64,000 nt of DNA from assembly GCA_029959085.1 (NCBI GenBank), contig JARWIR010000017.1, forward strand, positions 26,040,144-26,104,143, read 5' to 3'. The position numbers and the translations under genes are program-made. Source of the DNA: Nemophila menziesii (Eukaryota > Streptophyta > Magnoliopsida > Boraginales > Hydrophyllaceae). This document shows positions 1-11,603 of the stretch, one piece after another; within the stretch, counting starts at the first letter, position 1, and the number at the start of each line of letters is the position of its first letter. Under the pieces are notes generated by a model that had not been told where the DNA came from, searched no databases, and was given only the letters and a program-made list of their open reading frames with translations.

Positions 1-406
1 TGTCCCATCTAAATGTATTGTGATCGCTTTGTTCTTGCACTTGTTTCCCCAAAATGCTGCACTACCTAGCAAATACCTGCACGGATTCAAGAATTTTTCT
101 TAGGAAAAGTTTACTTTATAGAATTTGAATGAATTTTGAACTAAAAGGAATATTTAAAGAATTCTTTTAGATGATTATATACCTGCCCTGTGGCACATTC
201 ATTGTAGCAGCGTTGGTGGAAGCACAAGCTGCAGCCCAAGCATTGAGAAACGCTTTTGTAGAGTCGGTTTTGCCATCTGGTTTGGCTCCGAAGGTTTGAA
301 CATTAAATGTAACTTTAGATGATACTAATGTTAAAGTTAATGTAAGGTTGAGAAAGAAGATGATGAATGGAATTGAAAGAATTGTCTTAATATTCATCAT
401 CTCCAT
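1..406 (-). CDS. Polygalacturonase (pectinase), 5' two exons, partial
   Basis: This is the start of a glycoside hydrolase family 28 polygalacturonase, a secreted enzyme that cuts homogalacturonan in the cell wall. Exon 1 runs 406-183 and exon 2 runs from 76 off the left edge. The 106-bp intron (182-77) has a GT donor and an AG acceptor, and the joined frame is open with a split Arg codon. Residues 1-30 form a signal peptide (hydrophobic Leu/Thr/Ile core ending SS). The mature protein opens with [19 protein letters not shown], the family's usual first beta-strand and Asp-Gly-x-Thr-Asp turn. Exon 2 adds [12 protein letters not shown] and an ITIHLDGT strand, also typical. The catalytic Asp motifs lie outside the window. 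An ATG two codons further in (MEMM) could also serve as the start. The product class is secure; the subtype (fruit, pollen or other) cannot be told. Confidence 0.9.
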
Positions 407-461
407 TGTTAGATAGAGAAGCTCGAAAATCAGTTTAAGAAATTGGATTTGTTTGATTGGT

Positions 462-474
462 TATTTATATAGTT
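462..474 (-). promoter_or_regulatory. TATA box of the polygalacturonase gene
   Basis: On the minus strand the sequence CTATATAAATAACC lies about 60 bp upstream of the polygalacturonase ATG. That is a normal spacing for a plant TATA box with a short 5' leader. No other regulatory motif was assigned. Confidence 0.55.
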
Positions 475-1779
475 TCAAGTGCAGGGAAAAAGAAAAAAAT
501 GCATGTTAAAGTTTGCTTCATTAATCATAAGCATCCGACCAAAATAAAAATTGAACATAAACAAGCAGCGCCGGAATTTGAAGGGACAATATATTAATAT
601 ATTGACTTTCTATTATCATTACTTGATCATGATGAAAGAAGCTAATGGAATAAAATTAATCATTTTTGTATTATGAAATGATTGAGTATTATTGTGCAAG
701 TACATTCACTGTAAGTACAAATTTGTTGTTACGGTGTGTTGTGTCATGCGGTAGAAGTCGCTGACTAGGCGAGCCTAGACGTCAACTCCTTCTTCATCCG
801 CTTAGTAAAAATTTTAGGCGTTTTTGTCGTGGAAGAGGCATCTAGCCCGCCTAGATGCCAATTAATGGCAAACTATGGCCGTTGAAGCACTGATTGAGTG
901 CAAAAAATGGACGCATAAACCTTTTTTTTTATTTTTCTTATTCTCGATGATTTTTTGAATTGACATTATAATTCAAATATTAATATTTTCATGTTTACTA
1001 TAGTCTTGTTAGATGAATTTAATGACTTAAATAGTTAAAAACTGGTATAATTACACGTATATATTTTACTAGATATACAAAATTACACAACGGGATTCAA
1101 AACCGTGTAATCCCGCCTATGTCTCGAAACCGAGATCTACAGCATAGACGGTGTCCTGTTTGTGGTCAGTATCGATTATGTGGTCAAAATTCGTCTCACT
1201 ATACCTTTTACTTTTGCTTACTTGACATTCTCACTGTGCAAGTTTCGTTATACTATCAATATGTTTTATCCTAATCGTGTGGTTATTAGTTAAGCCAAAT
1301 GTGCATGGTAAGAATCAACCTGAAAGTCGTTATCGACTTAGTGGTCAAAATCTGTCTCAATGTGGCATTTATTTTTTCTCTTTATCTTTACTTTAAAAGC
1401 AGATCTAAAGCTACTGGTATCAAGTTGAAATTGACTGAAACATCCATTTAAATAATATTTGAATTGTCTTCAAGACTTCAGATGATGAAGGATGAATATA
1501 ATAGTTTGTAATTGATAGGGGGTCAGGACTCCTCTAACAAGGAAGGTTTGAAGTCTCTGATGTACAAGCATAAATCTTTGTTAGTATGTCTTTTTAAACC
1601 CATGTTAAGCACGCAAGATTACACAAGTATTATTCAGTAGTCTGGTTTCTCAAATGTGTATGTCAAAGACCCCAGAGGAAGTGTATCTCGGTCAGGAGGC
1701 ATTTGACAATTTTGGCGCGATGGTTTAAATATATGTTGTCAAGGTATGTAAGCACTTTATTATTATTAGTATTAACAAT
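475..1779. other. Intergenic region, no gene recognised
   Basis: This stretch lies between the polygalacturonase promoter and the first readable LINE sequence and is mostly AT-rich. Around 750-890 are several GCCTAG/CTAGGC words (AGGCGAGCCTAGAC, CCCGCCTAGATGCC), the vocabulary also seen in the MITE-like element near 22.5-23.0 kb, so a decayed relative is possible. Around 1165-1205 and 1330-1372 a roughly 45-bp sequence occurs twice in diverged form (shared words TATCGA, GTGGTCAAAAT, GTCTCA). No open frame of interest was seen. Confidence 0.4.
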
Positions 1780-4700
1780 AATGATAGGTGTTTTGTTTGT
1801 ATACATGCTCCTAATGAGTATCATGATACACTGAATGTGTGGAATGAGTTAACTCAGTGAAAATTAGACATGATGACACCTGAACTGTAACGGGTGATTT
1901 TTATGAAGTGACTCATGAGAGAAATATAGTAAACATCCTATTAATAGTACTCAAACCCTGCCTTATAATGATTTAGTTAATACTAACGATCTTATTGATG
2001 TGCCTGAAAAAGGATGTTAATTTTACTTGGACTAATCGAAGGATAAATGATTATATAGTCAAGGAAAGACGTGATCAAGCTCTAGCTGATATTAAATTGC
2101 TGAACAAATATTCTGATAGGATTGTGACATATCACCGTCTATTGGAGCATACCACTCTCCATTATCTAGGAGTCGGTCCAGAAGATTAATCCAATCAAAA
2201 AAAGTTATAAGTTCAAATCGTTTGGGTGGTAATGGCTTGGGGGGGAACCAAGGGAGGAGGAATTAGTTTTAACTTTTTAGAATGAAGACACAAATAACAT
2301 CCCAAACTCTTAAGGAGTGGAGCAAAAGGGTTTTTCACAATAACAAAAAAATTTAAAAACAAAAAAATATCTTACAAAGACTCATAAGGGGCTAGTTACA
2401 CAAGAAAAACAGAAGAATGAGTCGCAAGTGATGGAAGAACTTCAACAAACATGAGAAATGGAGGATTAGTACTGAGAAAATCGATCGAGGAAGTCGTGAG
2501 TCCACAAAGGAGATCAGAAACGAAATATTTTCATTCAGCAACAATGCAAAGACGGGGTCACAATAAAATAGTACATGTTAAAGATGGAAATGGTACGTGG
2601 CAAGAATGTACAAAGAATGTCAAGATAAGGCCATGTTTGGTTTGTCAACATATTTTCTATTTTTGTTTTTCAAATATATTTTCAAAAAATAATTTTCGTT
2701 TTTGTTTTCAAAATTTTCAGAAAATATGGAAAATGTCGATTTCACGTCCTCCAGTATAGCAGCGTTTTCATTTAATTATCTAGAAAAGTATTTTAATTTT
2801 CTCTAGCCAAACACATTTTTATTAGTATTTTGAAAAACATAGAAAATGAAAACTAAAAATACTCATTATTTTCACGAATCAAACGGGGCCTAATGTTCAG
2901 TAGTTTCTATAAGGATCCGTTTAAGGAGAATATATCAATGAGGTAGCACAATTCATACAGAAGAAAGTGACTCCAAAAATGAATGTGGCGCTAAAAAAAG
3001 AACCAACGATTGAAGAAGTTAAGGAGGCATATTTCCATCTAGGAGGATCAAAAGCACTGGGCCTAGGCGGTCTTAACGAAAAATTCTATTAAAAGTTCTT
3101 GGAAATTCTCAAACAGGATGTTTTAGCTCTTGTGCAGTCTTTCTTCATTAATAATTGTTCGTGACAAGGTCTAATAATATTTTGTGTACGCTGGTGCCAA
3201 AGGTAGAATGTCAATAAGGAGTGCGGGACTACAGACCCATCTCTTGCGTTGATTTTTCATATAAAAGTAGATCGTGTATTATAGTGATGCGGTTGCAAAC
3301 CATCGTGAAAGATATCATCTCCTCAAATCAGGCAGCGCTCATTCAATATAGATACATATAGGACAATATCATGATAGAACATGAGTTTTCTTATTTTCTA
3401 TTGAAAATATTGAAGAGTAAAGGCATTATGATGCGGTCAAAGTCGACATAGAATAGGCATACGATCAAGTTAGATGGGATATATTATTAGTAACTTTTGT
3501 GGAAACTTGTAATATGTGAAAATTATATAGCATGGATTTAAAATTAAATCACAACAATTTCTTCTAGCATCAGTTTCAATGGGGAACCTCTGCCAAAGTC
3601 CTGAAAGAGAACTGCGACAAAGGGACCCTGTATGACCTTCTTTATTCAGTTTGCTAACGGAACCGCTCATCGGTCTTATTGAGAAGAAGTGGTCAACCGT
3701 TGAAGGTAGAAGGTATGAAGATAACAAGGCATTGACAGTGACTCACTCGTCTCGTGTTCGTAGATAGTACTTTGTTTATTTATTTCATTAACGAAAAAGG
3801 AATCGAGGAATTCAAGGAAATCTTAACAACATATTATAATTACTCGAGGCAAAGGATCAACTCTCACAAGTCATCATTATACTTCAGCAGAGGCACGCCA
3901 GAAGACATTATTCAAAGCACATGTAGGTCTTACACGTGAATCGATGGGAAAATCTAGAAAATTACTTAGGTATACCACTTTGTCATCAATGATCAAGGTT
4001 TGAAATAATGCGGTGGATCAGAGAGAAATAATTTTCAAAGGGTCGGGATGGAAGGTTAAATTACTCTTGGAAGGAGGCAAAAAGGTACTTATTAAAACAG
4101 TTTTACAAGCAATACTAGCCTACTCTATATTTGTTTTTCGTTTCCAAAAAATGTAAACATTTATGTAGTGTGATAGGTTTTTTTTGTTGGGTTCCAGATA
4201 TATGAATAGAATACACTAGGTAGCTTGAGAAAAGATAGTTATGGGGAAAATTATAGGTCTTGGGATTTAGGGACTTCGAAAAAATGATTGAAGCACTTTT
4301 AGCAGCTCAAACTTGGAGAACCTAGTAGATACAATCTGGTAGCTAAAGTTTTATCAGGAATGTATTACCCGGAACGTTTGCGGAATTTAAACTACGACAA
4401 AGTTGATCATGGTCATGCGAAAGCATTATTCAAGGACAAAATCTATTAATTAAACTTGGTAGATACATAATTGGTAATAGAGAAACAATAAATATATGGG
4501 AGAACAAGTGGAACAACAAGCCATTTACTTTGAAGAAACTGCAAGGATGTCAACTTACTAAATTCAATGATATTTTCAACGATCGAAGGGGCATATGGAG
4601 TGTGAGTTACTAGACGAACTATTTCATGAACTAGTAAGGAACAAAATCAAAGGAATTAGGCTCTTACATACGACAATGGAAGATCGGTTTATTTGTCTGG

Positions 4701-5112
4701 TCACGAAGGATGGCAAATACAGTACGATGTCGAAATGTCATACACTAGTAGCAACTCAAGTTGAAAATAACCTACAATGCTAACGCTACGAATAAATACA
4801 ACCCAAGGATATTAAAAACTATATGGAATATCAATGTTCCAACGAAGGTTTGGGGTTTTTCATGGAAATGATGTATGAATGCATTACCAATGTCAAGAAA
4901 TTTGGCAGTCATAAAATGTTCAAAAATGACAACTTGTACGATATGCACTGAACAGGAAAAGATGAATGAACATATGTTGTTGATTGTACCCCAAGCAAGC
5001 AAGGTATGGGCAACTCTAACTCAAAAAATTAGAATTGGTGAATTGACAGATTTTAAAGTAGGTGACTGGATATTAAGAGTTACTCGAGATTATGAAAAAG
5101 GTTGACGGGTGG
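1780..5112 (+). mobile_element. Decayed L1-type LINE (endonuclease, RT, zf-RVT), plus strand
   Basis: This is a non-LTR retrotransposon remnant, read across many stops and frameshifts. An endonuclease C-terminal part is seen at about 1790-2190 (FVYAPNEYHDT, VTGDF, then FTWTNRR and ERRDQALAD). The endonuclease-RT linker is at 2451-2625 (TKYFHSATMQRRGHNKI). Reverse transcriptase blocks lie at about 2980-4130 (EEVKEAYFHLGGSKALG, then RDYRPISC, NQAALIQYRYIQDNI, and a distal block RINSHKSSLYFSRGTP, with KLLLEGGKKVLIKTVLQAI). A zf-RVT zinc-binding region is at about 4800-5100. The catalytic YADD box is degraded to something like FVDSTLF. The element is dead. It is interrupted by a MITE and cut at 5113 by an LTR retrotransposon; an RNase H remnant at 10.3-10.7 kb may be its continuation. 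Confidence 0.85.
2629..2890. mobile_element. Tourist-like MITE (PIF/Harbinger type), 262 bp
   Basis: The element has terminal inverted repeats. The left end reads GGCCATGTTTGGTTTG and the right end, reverse-complemented, reads GGCCCCGTTTGATTCG. It is flanked by TAA on both sides (2626-2628 and 2891-2893), the trinucleotide target preferred by PIF/Harbinger elements. The interior is AT-rich and non-coding. It sits between the endonuclease-RT linker and the RT of the LINE, and LINE homology resumes directly after it, which supports the boundaries. Confidence 0.75.
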
Positions 5113-6646
5113 TGTCGCCTAGGGTGTGATAAAAATAAGATCAATTTAAGTATGGAAAACTATGCACTCTCACCCTAGACAGGCACAGTACTGCAAGTAT
5201 TACAGGACGTATGCAAGTTTTAATGATAAGTAGAGTTCGTTCTCAGGGACTTAAGTGTGTTAATCGCGTAGGAGCAGATAACGAGTAAAAGTAAATAACT
5301 AGAAGACAGTAAATAAAGCAAATAGGAATTCGAAATTATCAATTAAACTAATTAAAACTAGGAAAATAAAGACAATAAAGTAAAAGATTAAGAATATGAG
5401 ATGAGAAGTATAGCTTAGGTTTTGCTAGTATGCACTACTCCTTCTAATTCTATCTATAAATCTAGTTAATAAGGGAGAATATTAGCTCTTGGTAATACTT
5501 AGTCAGGATTCTAAATTCCCCAAGCTTAGACCTTGAGAGCGACTAAGGGGGCTACGTCACAACCAAGAAGTGATTTCAAATAGGGTTATCAAACGCTACT
5601 AAGGCCCTAAGCAAATACTGCAATCTTGGTGATACGGTGGTTAAAACAAACCCTAATGACTATCTAGTTAGAAGTATGTTTTGTCAGAACTGCTATCGAC
5701 ACTAGACATTATGTGGTGGTTCAATAGTTAAACACCCTGTCAAGGAGACCATCTAACTACTCTTAAAACAATCCTAAAGTGATCAATTCTAGGAAAGACA
5801 TTAAATCAAAACACATAAGCAAATATAAAGTAAGAAGCTAAAATCAGATTAAAACATATAATTCCCAAAGAAACTTAGATAGAAGAATTAGAATTCATAG
5901 ATTATACATATGCAAAACCCAAGCTATGGGAAGTTTAGTTCATCCCTGAAGGAAATAAACTAAAAGAAATAATAAAAGACATCATCTTGCTCTCTACAAT
6001 AAACTGGAAGAATAAAACCTTAAGAACTAATTACTATGAGGCAAGGATGATTTACAAGTGATATAAGGGTGTATTTATAAATGTTTAGAAGACCTAATTC
6101 GTTTTCTTGAGGAAGAGTTAAGGTAATGGACTTCTAGCCCAACTCAAATTCGTATGGAAATAAAGATAAACACTGCTGCGTTGTTTTGAGTGTATCTTCT
6201 TCGTTATTGGTCGGATTTTGCTCCACAAGATACCAAAAGAATCGCAACAGAATTATCTAGACCCTTTAGAAGGAAATCATCATATTCGTCCTATTTCTTA
6301 GGTAAAAACGCCTATCTTTGGACATGTATGCAGAATCCCAGATTTAGGCAGCTTTTCCTTTTCCATCTTTTTAGCAATTCTTTCCTTATCTCCAATTACC
6401 ATGCAAATCTCTTTCCATAAGTTGTTGTCTTTGACTTGGACTCTAATTAAGCTCCATAATTATCTTTAAAGCTACACACTAAATAAACAATTAAACCCAA
6501 TATGCTCTAAAAACAATAATTCTACAAATCAAGACTCAAAATAGGAAAGTGCACTAAAACTCAAGAAAATCGACATTATTGACTTCTAAATCACTTAAAA
6601 TGATGTCTCATCCTAACATTAATCTATCACAAATGAGGAGACATCA
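5113..6646 (-). mobile_element. LTR (probably the 3' LTR) of a large LTR retrotransposon, family A
   Basis: Read on the minus strand it starts TGATGTCTCC and ends GGCGACA. The ends also form an imperfect inverted repeat (TGATGTCTCC...TTGTGATAGAT against TGTCGCC...GTGTGATAAAAAT). Two other copies, at 11609-18712 and 36191-41779, have the same ends and 5-bp target-site duplications, which identify them as solo LTRs. Here no matching 5-mer flanks the copy. Instead, a purine-rich tract GAGTTGGGGGTCT lies directly upstream of its TG end on the minus strand, so this looks like a 3' LTR next to its own interior. A minus-strand TATA box (TTATAAATAC) lies near 6070. No coding sequence is present. Membership of the Ty3/gypsy group is inference only. 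Confidence 0.6.
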
Positions 6647-6997
6647 AGACCCCCAACTCAAAGTTGTATCGTCCCGATACAATAAAGATAAAAACATAGG
6701 GAAGTCTAGAAATACACACTTATAAAATTCTCAGCACAAGGGAAAAAGCATAGCAGAATATATAGAATAAACCTAAAGCACATAACTCAGAAAATTTCAT
6801 GCAATAATATTCATAAACTACATACCTGTACACTTCTCATATCTACAGTCAACACGGCTTGAATTCAAGATCAGATTAGTTTCGCAATGTAAGAAGGATT
6901 GGGACTTTACTCAGTTCCTCAAGAGAGCTATAGATTGTTCATCAAACCTTACTAGTATCCAAGGATCCTCAAGAAAAGCTAAGGTGAAATCTTGATG
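6647..6997 (-). mobile_element. 3' interior of the family A LTR retrotransposon (non-coding)
   Basis: The segment directly adjoins the LTR at 5113-6646. On the minus strand it ends in a polypurine-like tract (GAGTTGGGGGTCT) before the LTR. No polymerase motif was found in any frame. It appears to continue after the CACTA insertion, because 8734 onwards (CTCAAGAAGAAATTC) picks up where AAATCTTGATG leaves off. How far the interior reaches to the right is unknown. Confidence 0.4.
6651..6663 (-). promoter_or_regulatory. Polypurine tract upstream of the family A 3' LTR
   Basis: The minus-strand sequence TTGAGTTGGGGG ends only a few bases before the TGATGTCTCC terminus of the LTR. This is where a polypurine tract primes plus-strand DNA synthesis in LTR retrotransposons. 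Confidence 0.45.
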
Positions 6998-7067
6998 ATT
7001 TTTAATTTTAGTATATATTTAAAATTATAATTGTTTGTATTAATAATTGAATTTTATATTTTTTCAG

Positions 7068-8035
7068 AATCAAGCGAAAGAAAATCAAAAGAATCGAGAA
7101 AAGCAGAAAAACAAGAGTGGAGCGGGGTCGAGGAGGTATTCCCGAACTCGGGATATGCTATACGAGGTGGTTTTTTATTTAAGTAACTTTTTTAATTATT
7201 AATTTATTATTTATTTTTAATATTTTTAATTTTTCTGAAACAGGGTGAAAAATTAATCCCGGGAGGGAATCTGGTGATAAGGGACGAGGCTACCCAACAA
7301 GACATCCCTATTCCGCGTATGGGTGGTTTTTACGAGGTTGTGGGGAGAACCAAGAAGACCAGAGAGTGGAGGTCGGTGGGCTACGAAAAAGCCGATGTGA
7401 GTTTTTTTTATAACTTTATTATTAATTATTTTTTTCATCTAAAGTCAAATTTAATTGATACATTGTTTATTATGTAACAGAAACTGCTTAAGGACGCGAT
7501 GAAGGAAAAGGTGACTCAAAGTCAATCTGAGTCAACCGATTGGGGAGGAATGAGTCAAAAGGAGCAATACGATTACGTTAAGAGCACCGCGAAGGAGATT
7601 GGGTCACCGAAGAGGAGCTTTATTCCGGGCATTGGCCGTCCGAGAAAATCGAAGAAGAAGGCTCATACTACTCCAGCCCGGAACGAGCAGCACGAGGAGA
7701 TGATGGCGGCGATTAACGAGCGCCGAGTGTCCAGCGGTCTTCCCCCATTCCCCCGCCCTGAAGGATCTACTAGCACCGCGCCTCCATCTTTTTCGATGGC
7801 TGTTGTGAATGATGTCATCGCGTACGTTAATCAGTTGAGGGCAGATAGAGGCGAGACCCCCTTCCAGCCTATGAATGCGGGCCTCAATCCTCCTGGCGAT
7901 GATGAAGATGAAGAAGATGATGATAGTAGTAGTAGTAGTAGTAGTGGTGAAGATGTTGAAATGGATGTTGATATGGAAGGAGATGATATCGAGCTCGGGG
8001 ATGATGAAGAAGTTTATAGACGGCACGGATTTTAA
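7068..8035 (+). pseudogene. CACTA transposon ORF, 3' exons (5' truncated)
   Basis: Three exons join in frame: 7068-7166, 7244-7396 and 7481-8035. Each intron (76-84 bp) has GT...AG ends and an AT-rich body. Together they encode 268 residues to a TAA stop. The first exon is very basic (NQAKENQKNREKQKNKSGAG) and resembles the nucleic-acid-binding start of plant Ptta/En/Spm transposase proteins. The middle holds GGFYEVVGRTKKTREWRSVG. The C-terminus has a basic RPRKSKKKAH patch, then a Ser run and a long Asp/Glu tail. The acidic tail and position beside the transposon end fit a CACTA accessory protein rather than the catalytic DDE subunit. Upstream exons are missing, so I call it broken. The exact family is inferred. 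Confidence 0.6.
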
Positions 8036-8340
8036 TTATTACGATTGTTTGGTGTTAATCATATTTTAAGACTTTTGGTTAAATTTTGTTTGGTTTGTAT
8101 TAAGACTTTTATTTTATTTTGGTGTATGACTTGACTTTGACCTGGTTTGACCGGGTTTGACTTCGGTTTATTTATATATTTTGATTAATTATTTTGAATT
8201 GTTAATTTTATTTTTATTTATTAATTTTTTAATTTTAAAAAAATAAAATAATATGATTTTCGAATTATTTTTAATTACAGAATTGGAATTAAAAATAATT
8301 CGAAAATTATGTTTTTTTATTTTTTTTTAAAATAAAAAAT

Positions 8341-8730
8341 TACTACTAGCGACTACATAGTAGTCGACATTGACTACTATGTGTAGTTGCTATACGTTGT
8401 AGCATTAACGACTACAAAGTAGTCGTTATTAAGCTTAACATTTCTCGACTACAAAGTAGTCGATGATATGTAAGCTTCTCTCTTCTACAAAGTAGTCGCT
8501 AGAAGAAGCGATATCTACCGACTACTTTGTAGTCGTTAATAATAGCACGGTCTATAACGACTATTTATACCCGCGTAGTCGTAAGGATTACATTCTAACG
8601 ACAACTTTTTCGCGACTAATTTCTAACGACTACTTGTAGTCGTTAAATCCTTCATCTGACTTCTAGCGACTACTTTCTTTATTTTTAGCGACTACTCATG
8701 TAGTCGCGAGATACTTGACGCGGTGTAGTG
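8341..8730. repeat. CACTA subterminal palindromic repeats
   Basis: About a dozen copies of CGACTAC or GTAGTCG, often paired as CGACTACAAAGTAGTCG or its near variants, fill the 390 bp before the CACTA terminus. The spacing is irregular (roughly 20-60 bp) and orientation alternates. This is known architecture for En/Spm elements, where these words bind the DNA-binding transposon protein. Confidence 0.8.
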
Positions 8731-8733
8731 ATG

Positions 8734-9717
8734 CTCAAGAAGAAATTCTCCCCAAACAGTAGACACTAGACACTTAGGGAGTTCTCTAAAGAAAATAAAA
8801 TAAACAATTTATGCCACCCAAAATGGTTGTTCAAAAATGTCTGGGAAATAGAAATATATTGATGCTTTGACTTAGGAGGATAAAAAGTGTACCAGCCTCC
8901 TTAAACTTTTATCTCTTTTGAAGGACCTAAGGGGTTAACTACTGGAAAAAAAACTGTTCTTCATATTTTATATAAAGATCGTAAAAGACTAAAGGAAGGA
9001 TTGAATTTGATATTTTATCGACAATATGTGTAAAAAGTGGAAATCCTTCCCTAAGCATTTATTGACAGTTGGCTAGGGTTTAGGTAATAAAATTCTTAAA
9101 AGTCATGAATAAAAGGGTTGAAGGGAATATCATTCTCATGTCAAAATATCATAGAGAAAGCCTTGTCTCATCCTCATATATGTTGTATGTATTTTCTATT
9201 TCCTCAAGTATCGTAACCTTTATGTCTTGGCCTATATCTCCCAAAGTTAGTAATATATCGATGGTTTATTTGGCAAGCCCCAACTCCAAGTTTATATCTT
9301 TATTATGTTTATCTTGTCTTTTTTATGATCAGTAATTTTTAGTTATTGAGATATGTTCATCTACCGTTTACAAAGAAGATTAATCTCTTAGGTCTTAATG
9401 AAAAGGCATCAAATTCTGGAATCAGTAAACATAATCCTGAATTGAAGGATCATTAATAAAAAAAGACTCTACACTATTTTTTTGGAAGACTCTTAAGGAT
9501 ATATATTAAGGATTCAAGAATCATGTTGGTATAAACAAAAATAGAAGAAATAGTATAGTATTTAGACAAATTGAGATGAAAGTAATAAAAAGTTAAAGCG
9601 ACAAGTTACCTCTAAAGCATAAGAATGCAAAATGGTATTTTATGGATCTTTCCAAAATGATGATGAAACTTTAGAAAGAATGGAGAGAAAGCTAGAAAAT
9701 TTTTGTAGGTAACAATA

Positions 9718-9748
<31 letters not shown>

Positions 9749-10289
9749 TATTCTTGAATTCAAAGTTTTCGTAATTTAGTTAAAAATTTATTGCGTTATT
9801 TTAATACATTATAGAGTTATTTGGCTCAAATAAAAATTAAAATTTTATTTTCTTTTAATCGCTACATAATGTTTCTAATTGTTAAATCAAATATCAATCT
9901 TAAAATTTAGATATTTTTACTTAACGGGTCTTGAAAAAAAAACCCTTCTCAAGACCCAAGCTAGCTATCCTATTATATTATTCTTCTTAAAATCCAAAAA
10001 AGAATTAAAGTAATAAAAATACATAAATTATAAAAACTTTTAAAATCTCTACCCCAATTATCCTTTTATATATACATAATTATAACCAAACAAACTTTTT
10101 TCACATACAAAGCAAATTTATTTTCTGAAAATACTCTCAATATCCCATTCTCCGGAACCCCTCTTTCTCCCTCTTTCTAAATTTGGTGGTGTTTCTGTGA
10201 AAACGACGACGGCGAAAATGAATTTTTTTTGGAAAATAATAATTGTATGGATAAGTGAAGGAAATGTACCAAAAGATTACAACTAATTA
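8734..10289. other. Non-coding AT-rich region, probable retrotransposon interior
   Basis: The first part probably continues the family A retrotransposon interior after the CACTA insertion. A 76-codon open frame at 9105-9335 shows no family features, so I do not call a gene. A pure (TA)n tract lies at 9727-9752. Around 10130-10200 a pyrimidine-rich stretch (CTCTTTCTCCCTCTTTC) looks leader-like, but no gene follows. I recognise nothing else. Confidence 0.4.
9727..9752. repeat. (TA)n microsatellite
   Basis: Thirteen uninterrupted TA dinucleotides after an A-rich run. Confidence 0.9.
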
Positions 10290-10745
10290 ATTAGAAATAA
10301 TTAGTTGTAGTTTGGCTAAATGACACTCGTTCGTCAATATTTGGAAGCTGACTAGTATGGTGTCTCATGGTGTCAATAAGGAGGGTGTTGTTAAAGATAA
10401 GATTACAAGAAGAGGAAAGGTCAATAGCGCTGTCAAGGGTGAGATGTGGGCCATTCTTTTTGCCATGAGATTTGCAGGCTGCAGCATATCTCAATCTTAA
10501 GTGTAGTTCATTCTATTTTGACAATCTTAAAATTGTTCAAGGTATGACTAAATCAAAGGGCGTCATCTGGAAAATTCGCTCGATGCTGTCCGAAACGAAA
10601 AGATGGATGAGACTTTTTCCCGGTGGAAAGTGATTCATATCAACAGAGAGTTTAAAAGAGTTGCTGATAAACTCGCCAAATATGTCAAATTTAATATCGA
10701 TCTATTAGAGTGTCCGGGTGACACGATTGTAGAGTTTTTTAATAG
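10290..10745 (+). pseudogene. LINE RNase H domain remnant
   Basis: Read over frameshifts on the plus strand, this shows the plant LINE-type RNase H (RVT_3). GEMWAILFAMRFAG matches the helix with the catalytic Glu. Then come DNLKIVQGMTKSKG and the C-terminal block VIHINREFKRVADKLAKYV, which carries the conserved His/Arg-Glu-x-Asn/Asp-Lys-Leu-Ala pattern. It has the same orientation as the LINE that stops at 5112, and the intervening DNA is made of later insertions. It is therefore plausibly the 3' part of that same element. Confidence 0.65.
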
Positions 10746-11603
10746 TATTTCTTTTGTTTGTAAAATCAAGGGTATTAACTAGTTTTCATGTAAAACTTTT
10801 TGACATAAAAAAAGTTGGAAATAAATTACATTCGAAATTCATAGTAAAAATTCATCTCTATTCCTCGATGAATAGATCAAATTTGATTATTCGCTATTTA
10901 AACTCTTGTTTTTGGGTCGAAACTCTTTATCTTTTTCTTTTTTTTGTCAAGAAAACTCTTTTAACTTATTAAATGCTTTATATTGCATGATACGAGAGTT
11001 CACAACGTGAGAAGTTATCATGTGCATGTTCGCATGCATAAGACATATGGTATAGTATGAAAAGAAGAATAAAAGGAGGTCGAGAAGTCAAAGGAAATTA
11101 ATCCAACAATTAGTCACCTTAAACCTTACCCGCTTGATTAGCCACCATGTGCTTTAATTATAACATCTGACGCTTAGAATAAAATGTGTTTGACTGATCA
11201 TATATCTAAAATATATGTAAAGAAAAGAATTATCTCAAGTAAAGATCCACATATTTGTTTAAAAGTAATCGGTTATTATCCAAGGCATATCATAAAAATT
11301 ATATTCAAATAACCAGTTGGGATTAATTCATTAGATAAGGTCTTGGTCATTCAATCTAGTGATACAGGTCTAACTGAGTTAATGACTCCAAATTCAAAGT
11401 GTCTTTTCTATGTAACCAAATATTCAAATAGATTTTAAATAATCTAATAAAGAACAAACTATTAAGAAAAAGAATTCAATAAATAGATTAGTTTTCGATA
11501 ATTTAAATCAAAACACGATTAATGAATGAGTTCATGAAAATTCTGGATTGCACAACTAATATAGCGCCCCTTTCTCTCGCCTACCTCTAGGATAAGGAAA
11601 TCG
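10746..11603. other. Intergenic region, no gene recognised
   Basis: AT-rich sequence that could include the LINE 3' untranslated region. The 72-codon plus-strand frame at 10754-10972 is low-complexity Leu/Phe/Ser and has no recognisable domain. From about 11560 the text becomes rich in CTCGCC/CTACCT, continuing after the solo LTR at 18713 (GTAGGCGAGCC). The solo LTR thus landed in a single pre-existing GC-richer sequence. Confidence 0.4.

Larger units (their letters stand above)
6998..8730 (+). mobile_element. 3' part of a CACTA (En/Spm) transposon
   Basis: The right end is diagnostic: it stops in CGGTGTAGTG, the reverse complement of CACTACACCG. The last 390 bp carry many copies of a short palindromic word, CGACTAC...GTAGTCG, the kind of subterminal repeat that En/Spm transposase binds. 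A trinucleotide ATG follows the end (8731-8733) and also precedes the left junction (6995-6997), fitting the 3-bp duplication of this superfamily. However, no CACTA terminus or subterminal repeats are present at the left junction, so the 5' part is missing. The remaining part carries the 3' exons of a transposon gene. Confidence 0.8.

Noticed and set aside
5113..6646. DNA transposon with terminal inverted repeats
   Set aside because: TG...CA ends, 5-bp target duplications on the other copies, and an adjacent purine tract fit an LTR better.
7604..8026. 140-codon minus-strand frame rich in Thr and Ile
   Set aside because: It is the antisense shadow of the CACTA ORF, and its Thr/Ile runs come from Asp/Ser codons read backwards.
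8341..8730. CRISPR-like or origin-like repeat block
   Set aside because: The words end at a CACTACACCG terminus and are the subterminal repeats of a CACTA transposon.
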